A DNA stretch of 46,189 nucleotides, taken from the NCBI GenBank assembly GCA_022562895.1, contig JADFOK010000019.1, positions 1-46,189 on the forward strand, given 5' to 3'. Below the pieces are notes generated by a model. That model ran no database searches and had not been told where the DNA came from. It saw only the letters and a list, made by a program, of their open reading frames with translations. Source of the stretch: Bacteroidota bacterium (GTDB taxonomy: Bacteria > Bacteroidota > Bacteroidia > Flavobacteriales > Flavobacteriaceae). Positions 16,665-24,271 of this stretch are shown in pieces. The stretch's first letter is position 1, and each line of letters opens with the position of its first letter. A program made the translations under genes and the position numbers.

Positions 16665-17456
16665 ATGAGCGAACCTCTTAAAGTACCCACAATGGCCGAA
16701 TTTATGGCTCAAGGCAAACAACCCGAAGTTTTATTTTGGGTAGGTTGTGCAGGTAGTTTCGACGATCGTGCTAAAAAGATAACCAAAGCATTCGTAAAAC
16801 TTCTAAACAACGCTCGTGTTGAATTTGCTGTTTTGGGAACCGAAGAAAGCTGTACAGGTGATCCTGCAAAGCGTGCCGGAAACGAGTTTTTATTTCAGAT
16901 GCAGGCAATGGCGAATATTAAAGTGTTAAATTCTTACAAAATAAAAAAAATAGTTACTGCTTGTCCACATTGTTTTAATACCTTTAAAAATGAGTATCCG
17001 GTATTGGGTGGAAACTACGAGGTGATGCATCACACTCAGTTTTTAAAATCATTGCTTTCTGAAGGTCGGTTAAAAGTTGAGGGCGGGAAATATAAAGGAA
17101 AACGTATTACTTTCCATGATCCCTGCTATTTGGGAAGAGCCAATAATGAATATGAAGCTCCCAGGTTTTTACTGCGAAAACTGGAAGTAGAACTCATTGA
17201 GATGAAACGTTGCAAATCAAAAGGGTTATGCTGTGGAGCTGGAGGGGCACAAATGTTTAAAGAACCTGAGCCCGGTGATAAAGATATAAATATAGAACGC
17301 ACCGAAGAAGCCTTAGAAACAAAACCTAGTATTATTGCTGCTGCGTGTCCGTTTTGTAATACTATGATGACCGATGGTGTAAAAGCTAAAGAAAAAGAAA
17401 CCGATATCAAAGTAATGGATATTGCTGAAATGATTGCTAATGCTGATGACTTATAA
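16665..17456 (+). CDS. CCG-domain Fe-S protein (HdrD/LutA/GlpC-like)
   Basis: The 263-residue protein has two cysteine-rich CCG-type modules: CPHCFNTF and HDPCYLGR in the first half, then CKSKGLCCGAGGAQMF and AACPFCNTMM in the second. In heterodisulfide reductase HdrD/HdrB such modules hold a non-cubane cluster that handles thiol or disulfide chemistry; in LutA and GlpC they accompany lactate or glycerol-phosphate oxidation. There is no signal peptide, so it is cytoplasmic. Its position after the HdrE-like membrane Fe-S gene suggests the two form one electron-transfer complex. The substrate is unknown. Confidence 0.9.
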   Translation: MSEPLKVPTMAEFMAQGKQPEVLFWVGCAGSFDDRAKKITKAFVKLLNNARVEFAVLGTEESCTGDPAKRAGNEFLFQMQAMANIKVLNSYKIKKIVTACPHCFNTFKNEYPVLGGNYEVMHHTQFLKSLLSEGRLKVEGGKYKGKRITFHDPCYLGRANNEYEAPRFLLRKLEVELIEMKRCKSKGLCCGAGGAQMFKEPEPGDKDINIERTEEALETKPSIIAAACPFCNTMMTDGVKAKEKETDIKVMDIAEMIANADDL

Positions 17457-17458
17457 TT

Positions 17459-17944
17459 ATGACAACAGATTTTAAAAATTTACCCGGGGATTCCCGCATA
17501 TGGATTTATCAAGCCAATCGCAAACTAAGAGAAGAAGAGGTAGGTCAGATAGCCACAAAAACTAAAACTTTTTTAGAACAATGGACGGCTCATGGTTCAG
17601 ATTTGGAGGCTGGATTTGAAATTAGATACAATCGCTTTATAGTTATTGGTCTTAACCAAGAAAATGCTACGGCATCAGGATGTAGTATAGATGCTTCTGT
17701 AAATTTTATTCAATCTCTTGAAAAGGAATTTAATGTTGACTTTTTAGACAAAATGAATGTAACCTTTTACAGCGGGGATTATATTGCCCATAAAACTTTG
17801 TCCGAATTCAGGAAAATGGCAAAAGCCCGGTCAGTCTCAAAAAATACGGTTGTTTTTAATAACCTTGTTATTACAAAATCCGATTACCTCGAAAATTGGG
17901 AAGTACCCGCAAAAGATAGTTGGCACAATAGGTTTTTAGCATAG
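17459..17944 (+). CDS. Conserved flavobacterial protein often labelled ABC transporter ATPase
   Basis: The 161-residue soluble protein starts MTTDFKNLPGDSRIWIYQ and contains the conserved-looking blocks FLEQWTAHGSDLEAGFEI and GCSIDASVNFIQ. As I recall, homologues are annotated as ABC transporter ATPase, but there is no Walker A, Walker B or signature motif, so that name looks wrong. I do not know its function. It starts 2 bp after the CCG-domain gene and clearly belongs to the same operon, so a role linked to that redox module is possible. Confidence 0.8.
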   Translation: MTTDFKNLPGDSRIWIYQANRKLREEEVGQIATKTKTFLEQWTAHGSDLEAGFEIRYNRFIVIGLNQENATASGCSIDASVNFIQSLEKEFNVDFLDKMNVTFYSGDYIAHKTLSEFRKMAKARSVSKNTVVFNNLVITKSDYLENWEVPAKDSWHNRFLA

Positions 17945-17963
17945 TTTTTGTACCTTTCGTTAT

Positions 17964-20918
17964 ATGAAGAAACCTCTGTTAACCTCATTTTTACTATTAT
18001 TTTTCTTCCCTGTTTTTTCACAGCAAATCAATCCACTCATAGTCGAAGATGACATAGTAAACCAACAAAAATGGGTGGATAGTATTTATGGAAATATGGC
18101 TCTACAAGAAAAGATAGGTCAGCTTTTTATGGTAGCTGTTTATTCAAGTGATCCCAAATCTAAAAATGATAAAATTAATGAACTTATAAAGAACCAATAT
18201 ATTGGTGGAATTATTTTCTCTAAGGGTGGGCCAAAACGGCAAGCAAAACTCAATAATAAATATCAAGAGCTTACAAAAATTCCTTTATTGATTGGAATGG
18301 ATGCAGAATGGGGATTGGCGATGCGACTGGATTCTACGTTTGCTTACCCCTGGAATATGACATTGGGTGCAATTGCAGACAATAAAATTGTTGAAAAGAT
18401 AGGAAGACGAATTGGAGAACAATCTAAACGACTTGGGGTACACATCAATTTCGCCCCCGTTGTAGATATAAATACAAATCCTAAAAACCCAATAATAGGA
18501 AATCGCTCTTTCGGAGAAGGAAAAGAAAATGTTGCTTTAAAATCACTAGCTTTTTTAAGAGGATTGCAAAGCGCAGGTGTACTTGCAAATGCAAAACATT
18601 TTCCCGGTCATGGTGATACTGAGACTGATTCACATCACACCCTACCTACGATTCTTTTTTCAAAAGAAAGAATAGATAGTGTTGAATTATATCCATATAA
18701 GAGATTGATTCAAGAGGGTCTCAGTAGTGTTATGGTAGCACATTTAAATGTTCCTTCACTTGAGGACAAATTAAGATATCCTTCCTCAATTTCAAAAGCT
18801 ATAATTACAGATATTTTAAAAGGACAATTAGGATTTAACGGGCTTATTTTTACCGATGCTCTGGATATGAAAGGTGTTTTGAATTTCACAGAACCGGGTG
18901 GGATAGATTTAGCTGCTTTCCTAGCCGGAAATGATGTTTTATTGATGCCAGAAAGTATCCCAAAAGCACATCAGTTGTTAGTAAATGCTTATCGGGAAGG
19001 AATTATCACCGAAAAACGATTAGGGCATTCAGTGAAGAAAATTTTGCAGGCAAAATATAAGGTAGGATTGAATAATTATAAACCGGTAAATACAGATAAT
19101 ATCATTGAAGATTTAAACTCGTTTGTAGATGATGTTCTCCTGGAAGAAGCTGTAGAAAAATCGCTAACTGTACTAAAAAATAAAGACGGAATAATACCCA
19201 TAAAAGACCTCAAAGATAAAAAAATTGCCTATGTAAACTTTGGTGATGATTCCGGGAGGAGTTTTTTGAATCAGTTGCGAAAATATACACATATATCATG
19301 GGTTAAGGCCAAGAGCCTGGAACAATATATACATAGACTTGAAAAATATAATTACGTAATTATCGGTTTTCATAAATCTAATGCTAATCCTTGGAAAGAC
19401 TATAAATTAACTGAGATGGAATTGGTCTGGATCTACGAAATTGCTAGAACTAATACCGTGATATTAGATGTATTTACCATGCCATATGCATTATTAGACC
19501 TTCGAACAACTGAAAACTTTGAAGGGATTATATTGTCCTATCAGAATAGTAACATATCACAAGAAATCTCTGCCCAGCTTATATTTGGAGCTCGAGAAGC
19601 AAAAGGGATTTTACCGGTATCCTTAGGCGAGGATTTTCCATTACACACATCAATAGAGACAATTTTACTCAATAGATTGCAATACGGTATTCCCGAAAGT
19701 GTTGAAGTAGATTCTAAAACTCTAAAGGGAATTGATTCCCTAGCCAGACTGGGGTTGTTGGCAAAAATGATGCCCGGAGCACAAATTGTAGTTGCCAGAA
19801 AAGGAAAAATCATTTATCAAAAAAGCTTTGGCTATCACACACCAGACAAGAAAATAAAGGTAAAAGAAAATGATATTTACGATGTAGCTTCCCTTACCAA
19901 AATATTAGCAACGCTTCCTATGGTTATGGAATTAGTGGACAGGAATATCATTTCATTAGAAACTACCCTCTCAGAAATATTACCCGAGTATAAAAATTCC
20001 AACAAGGCAAATATAACACTCAAGCAAATGCTCTCTCATTATGCTCGTCTTAGGTCCTGGATCCCATTTTATGTAAATACACTTGATACGATTACAAAAC
20101 AACCTTCAGAAAAATATTATTCAAAAGAAGCCACAAAGGAATTTAGCGTTCAAGTGGCTGAAGATTTATTTATCAGGGAAGATATGACGGACAGTATTTA
20201 CGATATGATTCTAAAAAGTGATCTACGGAGAAAATTAAATTATAAATATAGCGATTTACCCTACTATATCCTTAAAAAATATTTGGAAGAATTTTTCGGG
20301 TCACCACTAGAAGTACTTGTTCAGCGTGATTTTTACAAATCACTAGGTGCCAATTACACTACTTATTTGCCTCTTGAAAAATTTTCTAAAAAAAATATTC
20401 CTCCCACCGAAGATGATACTATTTTTAGAATGCAGAAAGTTCAGGGCTATGTACACGACCAAGGAGCTGCGATGCTGGGTGGAGTAAGTGGACATGCGGG
20501 ATTATTCAGCAATGCCAATGACATTGCCAAAATCATGCAAATGTATTTATGGAAAGGATTTTATGGAGGTAAACGTTATTTAAAACCAGAAACAATAGAA
20601 ATGTTTAACACCTGTTATTATTGCGAAGATGATGTTAGACGGGGAGTGGGTTTTGATAAACCACAACTAGACGATATTGGCCCCACCTGTGGATGTGTTT
20701 CAATGTCGAGTTTTGGACATAGCGGATTTACAGGTACCTTTACCTGGGCAGACCCTGAGGAAGAGATAGTGTATGTGTTTTTATCCAACCGTACTTATCC
20801 TGATGCAGACAACCGAAAAATTATTGAAAGAAATTTACGAAGTGATATTCAGCAGGTAATTTATGACGCCATTGATAAATATAAATATAACATTATCGTT
20901 AATTATAAAATTGAGTGA
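17964..20918 (+). CDS. GH3 beta-N-acetylhexosaminidase fused to a beta-lactamase-like serine hydrolase
   Basis: The protein has 984 residues with a signal peptide (KKPLLTSFLLLFFFPVFSQQ). Residues ~35-590 are a GH3 unit with the NagZ-type motif KHFPGHGDTETDSHHT (about 210) and the nucleophile Asp in IFTDALDMKG (about 297). Residues ~600-970 are a serine hydrolase of the class C beta-lactamase/DD-peptidase type, with SLTK (about 644), a YSD in place of YxN (about 762) and HSGFTG in place of KTG (about 919). The likely job is peptidoglycan turnover in the periplasm: the GH3 part removes N-acetylglucosamine and the second part attacks a peptide or ester. It lies 19 bp after the previous gene. Confidence 0.9.
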   Translation: MKKPLLTSFLLLFFFPVFSQQINPLIVEDDIVNQQKWVDSIYGNMALQEKIGQLFMVAVYSSDPKSKNDKINELIKNQYIGGIIFSKGGPKRQAKLNNKYQELTKIPLLIGMDAEWGLAMRLDSTFAYPWNMTLGAIADNKIVEKIGRRIGEQSKRLGVHINFAPVVDINTNPKNPIIGNRSFGEGKENVALKSLAFLRGLQSAGVLANAKHFPGHGDTETDSHHTLPTILFSKERIDSVELYPYKRLIQEGLSSVMVAHLNVPSLEDKLRYPSSISKAIITDILKGQLGFNGLIFTDALDMKGVLNFTEPGGIDLAAFLAGNDVLLMPESIPKAHQLLVNAYREGIITEKRLGHSVKKILQAKYKVGLNNYKPVNTDNIIEDLNSFVDDVLLEEAVEKSLTVLKNKDGIIPIKDLKDKKIAYVNFGDDSGRSFLNQLRKYTHISWVKAKSLEQYIHRLEKYNYVIIGFHKSNANPWKDYKLTEMELVWIYEIARTNTVILDVFTMPYALLDLRTTENFEGIILSYQNSNISQEISAQLIFGAREAKGILPVSLGEDFPLHTSIETILLNRLQYGIPESVEVDSKTLKGIDSLARLGLLAKMMPGAQIVVARKGKIIYQKSFGYHTPDKKIKVKENDIYDVASLTKILATLPMVMELVDRNIISLETTLSEILPEYKNSNKANITLKQMLSHYARLRSWIPFYVNTLDTITKQPSEKYYSKEATKEFSVQVAEDLFIREDMTDSIYDMILKSDLRRKLNYKYSDLPYYILKKYLEEFFGSPLEVLVQRDFYKSLGANYTTYLPLEKFSKKNIPPTEDDTIFRMQKVQGYVHDQGAAMLGGVSGHAGLFSNANDIAKIMQMYLWKGFYGGKRYLKPETIEMFNTCYYCEDDVRRGVGFDKPQLDDIGPTCGCVSMSSFGHSGFTGTFTWADPEEEIVYVFLSNRTYPDADNRKIIERNLRSDIQQVIYDAIDKYKYNIIVNYKIE

Positions 20919-20988
20919 AATAAATCTTTACGAGTTCCTGAAATAAAAGATTCAAATATTTTTTACATTTAAGAATAAAAGAAACCAT

Positions 20989-22122
20989 ATGAAAATAGCT
21001 ATAGTATGTTACCCGACCTTCGGTGGAAGTGGAGTAGTGGCTACCGAGTTAGGACTTGCTCTTGCAGAGAAAGGCCACGAAATTCATTTTATCACCTATA
21101 AACAGCCTGTGCGCCTTGAGTTATTGCACAAACTTGTACATTATCACGAGGTTTCTGTTCCTAATTATCCATTGTTCCAATATCAACCCTATGAGTTGGC
21201 TCTTTCGAGTAAGCTTGTGGATATGATAAAACTTTATAAAATAGACCTGCTACATGTTCATTATGCTATTCCACATGCCTATGCAGGTTATATGGCTAAA
21301 AAAATGTTGGAAGAAGAAAATATTCACATTCCTATGGTAACTACACTACATGGTACCGATATTACTCTGGTGGGAAATCACCCATTTTACAAACCGGCTG
21401 TTACTTTTAGTATTAATAACAGCGATGTTGTAACATCGGTTTCACAAAGCTTAAAAGAAGATACATTACGTCTTTTCGATATTAAAAAAGAAATTTATGT
21501 AGTGCCAAATTTCATCGATATAAATAAACATAGTATTCCCTTTACAGAATGCCAAAGAGAATTAATGGCAAAAAAAGAGGAGCGCATAATTACTCATATA
21601 AGTAATCTACGCAAGGTAAAACGTATTGATGATGTGATTGAAATATTTGACCGTATTCAAAAAAGTATGCCTGCAAAACTTATTATAGTGGGGGAAGGAC
21701 CCGAAAAAATACCTGCTGAAAAACTTTGCAAACAAAAAAATATTGAAGAAAAGGTCAAGTTTGTTGGTAACAGTCATGAAATTGATAAAATATTATGTTT
21801 TAGCGATCTGTTTTTGCTCCCATCAGAACATGAAAGTTTTGGTCTTGCCGCATTGGAAGCTATGGCCTGTAGTGTACCTGTTATTTCCAGTAATACCGGT
21901 GGTTTGCCTGAAGTTAATATTCAAGGAGTAAGTGGATTTCTAAGCGACGTTGGAAATGTTACCGAAATGGCTCAAAATGCCATTTCAATTTTACAAGACG
22001 AAAAGACACTTTCGGAATTTAAGAAGAAAGCAATGCAGACTGCTTTAAAATTTGATACAAAAAATATAGTCCCTCTATATGAAGAGGTCTATGAAAAGGC
22101 TATGAATAGAATCGCTATTTAA
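20989..22122 (+). CDS. bshA: N-acetyl-alpha-D-glucosaminyl L-malate synthase BshA
   Basis: BshA joins N-acetylglucosamine from UDP-GlcNAc to L-malate, the first step of bacillithiol synthesis. The 377-residue GT4 glycosyltransferase shows the family N-terminus MKIAIVCYPTFGGSGVVATE, LHVHYAIPHAYAGYMAKKM, TTLHGTDITLVGNHP, VSNLRKVKR-like HISNLRKVKRIDD, and the GT4 donor-site EX7E motif in HESFGLAALEAMA (about residue 280). BshB and BshC are not in this window. It ends directly against the convergent M19-like gene, with no bases between the two stop codons. Confidence 0.95.
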   Translation: MKIAIVCYPTFGGSGVVATELGLALAEKGHEIHFITYKQPVRLELLHKLVHYHEVSVPNYPLFQYQPYELALSSKLVDMIKLYKIDLLHVHYAIPHAYAGYMAKKMLEEENIHIPMVTTLHGTDITLVGNHPFYKPAVTFSINNSDVVTSVSQSLKEDTLRLFDIKKEIYVVPNFIDINKHSIPFTECQRELMAKKEERIITHISNLRKVKRIDDVIEIFDRIQKSMPAKLIIVGEGPEKIPAEKLCKQKNIEEKVKFVGNSHEIDKILCFSDLFLLPSEHESFGLAALEAMACSVPVISSNTGGLPEVNIQGVSGFLSDVGNVTEMAQNAISILQDEKTLSEFKKKAMQTALKFDTKNIVPLYEEVYEKAMNRIAI

Positions 22123-23577
22123 TTAGTAGTTTTTCTTAATAAATTCGAACGCATTTTCGTGTAGGACTCTTTCAACTATTACCTCTGAGGTTATCCGGTT
22201 GAAACTCTTTAATTTATCTCTGTTATTTAGCAAATACTTTTCAGCATGTTTAACAAGCCCGTTTGCTAGGTCTTTTATATTTTCCGAGGTCCATAATCCA
22301 TTTATAGGATCTACAATACCGTCAAAATCACTGCCAATACACTGAATACCCCAACAAAAAAGGCCTTCTTTGTCAAGCACTTCGGCGATATGTTCAACTT
22401 GCCGCCACACCAGTAAGGACTTTTTTCGAAGTTGTTTTTTCTTATTAGGGAAAAAGATTTTAGATTTTTTAATTGCTTTTTTACTCCCTATTCGTCTTTC
22501 ATCTAATTGCAAACCAAATATACCTTCGCTTTTTGCAATCCTTATAAACTCGTTATCGTAAAAATTGATATCGATATTATTGAACCATTTTGTCCGATCG
22601 GGATAATCGGAAAGTTCTTTATCATCAAAAGATCGCTTTCCATTTGCAGCTCCGTGGCTGGCAATTATAGGAATTTTTTCTGAAGTATATTTAGTATCCA
22701 ATAACCGATAATAATCCTTTCGCGATTTATTACTCATATGTTTCACATCTATCAATATCCTGTCATTGTTTGTATTGTTTAACAATAAATCCAGTACTTC
22801 AAAACCCAAGGGTGTAATCTTTGTATTTAATCCACGGTTTTGATTTTTCTTCAAGAGACCAATATTAATGCTTCTTGCATGACCGCATAATTCATTATAA
22901 AAATGGTGGGCAAAGGTTAGAAATAGAGGACGATGCACCCAGGCTTTAACTTTTTTTACGTTATTAATAACCTCAACAGGATCAGCAGTATCTTGGTTCA
23001 TATCTAACCCGGTATTAAAAGAATGCCCTCCTTCTATAGTTATAATGATATTTATAATTCTTTTAGATGATGTTTCCTGAAGTGTATTGGCTTCAATTTG
23101 AGCAAAATTTTCTACCAACCGATAGGTATATACTTTTCCGTTTATTAATTGTACCTCATTATGTAATTGCTTGTAAAAACTATACTCAGCTTCAAGATCT
23201 TCAAAATAATCATTGTGATTTCTAACAAAATCAATGCGTTTTTGACTTAAACTTGCTGCAAGATTCACCAACACATCAGTAAGACCTTTCCACCCTAATA
23301 TTCGTTTTGATAAAAAATGCTTTTCAAAGGGATATAAGCTAATAATCACAATATGCGTATTAGCTTTAGCAAGTGCTGTTAAATCAGTTTGTGTGAATTT
23401 TGTTAATGTGAACAAACGATTTATGGTACGCTCTAGTAAATTGGGCGGACTATAATGCCATATTGAATTCTTTCTGCCAGCATTTAAATCATTTTTCTTC
23501 TGAGGGTTGTATTTAAAACTTTTACTATAAGGTTTTAATGAAGGGTGGCAGTGGACATCTATATATTTAGTATTCAT
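22123..23577 (-). CDS. Peptidase M19 (membrane dipeptidase)-like amidohydrolase
   Basis: The 484-residue protein follows the order of M19 metal-site motifs: DVHCHPSL at residues 8-15, TIEGGHSF (Glu) in the middle, LTFAHHFYNELCGHAR, LIDVKHMS, IIASHGAANG, and CIGSDFDG near the C-terminus. Family members are zinc TIM-barrel enzymes that cleave dipeptides or related amides. Two features differ from the classic form. The first motif is HxH instead of HxD, and the protein is about 100 residues longer. There is no signal peptide, so it is probably cytoplasmic. The substrate is unknown. Confidence 0.8.
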   Translation of the reverse strand: MNTKYIDVHCHPSLKPYSKSFKYNPQKKNDLNAGRKNSIWHYSPPNLLERTINRLFTLTKFTQTDLTALAKANTHIVIISLYPFEKHFLSKRILGWKGLTDVLVNLAASLSQKRIDFVRNHNDYFEDLEAEYSFYKQLHNEVQLINGKVYTYRLVENFAQIEANTLQETSSKRIINIIITIEGGHSFNTGLDMNQDTADPVEVINNVKKVKAWVHRPLFLTFAHHFYNELCGHARSINIGLLKKNQNRGLNTKITPLGFEVLDLLLNNTNNDRILIDVKHMSNKSRKDYYRLLDTKYTSEKIPIIASHGAANGKRSFDDKELSDYPDRTKWFNNIDINFYDNEFIRIAKSEGIFGLQLDERRIGSKKAIKKSKIFFPNKKKQLRKKSLLVWRQVEHIAEVLDKEGLFCWGIQCIGSDFDGIVDPINGLWTSENIKDLANGLVKHAEKYLLNNRDKLKSFNRITSEVIVERVLHENAFEFIKKNY

Positions 23578-23667
23578 ATTTCACAACTATTAAGATGTTA
23601 TAAAATTGCAAAAAATGATTCGTATAAATAAGTTTTTTCCTATATATATGTAGTTTTTAAAATGATG

Positions 23668-24156
23668 CTAAAATTGATAACGTATTCCAAATGCTATATC
23701 AAAATCGATATCATCTCTATGATCCCCAAAACCTAATTCAGGCCTGAAATCAACTGAAATTAGCAATGGTATGTCAAAATTGTACTCAATTCCCAAATCT
23801 CCCGCTACAAATCCAAAAAATTCATTATCTCGATTTTTTGGGAGGAAATCAATATCAAAGCTTGTTTGACCAATTCCACCGCCAAGACCGGCATACCAAT
23901 TCAAGTTACCATCTAAAATCCAAATCCATTGATACAATCCTGTAATCTTAAAATTAGTTACATTATTATTACTATGCCATGCCAAACCAAATTCTAATCG
24001 GTTATTATCACCTATACCACGTTGATAATTGACTTCTGTTCCAAAACCACTGCTATTTCCAAGGCGTAATCCAATGGCATTATCGGATATTCTTTGTGCA
24101 TTTGCAGTTAAAGAGAAAACTATAATGACGATTAAACTCAAAAGGACTTTGTTCAT
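23668..24156 (-). CDS. Small outer-membrane beta-barrel protein
   Basis: The 162-residue protein has a signal peptide (LLSLIVIIVFSLTANAQ) and then alternating hydrophobic/polar strands with aromatic ends (FGTEVNYQRGIG, LEFGLAWHSN, WYAGLGGGIGQTSF). It finishes in the phenylalanine-terminated strand FGIRYQF that the BAM complex recognises. This predicts an eight-stranded outer-membrane barrel. No function can be assigned. The gene stands alone between two unrelated genes. Confidence 0.82.
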   Translation of the reverse strand: MNKVLLSLIVIIVFSLTANAQRISDNAIGLRLGNSSGFGTEVNYQRGIGDNNRLEFGLAWHSNNNVTNFKITGLYQWIWILDGNLNWYAGLGGGIGQTSFDIDFLPKNRDNEFFGFVAGDLGIEYNFDIPLLISVDFRPELGFGDHRDDIDFDIAFGIRYQF

Positions 24157-24189
24157 AATATTTTGTTTTTAACATTAACGTAACAATTT

Positions 24190-24197
24190 CAAATCTA
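24190..24197 (-). promoter_or_regulatory. Possible -7 element of the small barrel gene
   Basis: Minus-strand TAGATTTG is an exact TAnnTTTG match 33 bp before the ATG of the barrel gene. No clear TTTG element is seen 19-21 bp further upstream, so only half of the promoter is supported. Confidence 0.4.
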
Positions 24198-24271
24198 TTA
24201 TTTTCAGATAGCAATAGATATTAATAAAATACTGTTCATTATTAAAACGTTCTTTACTTTTACAAATACGA

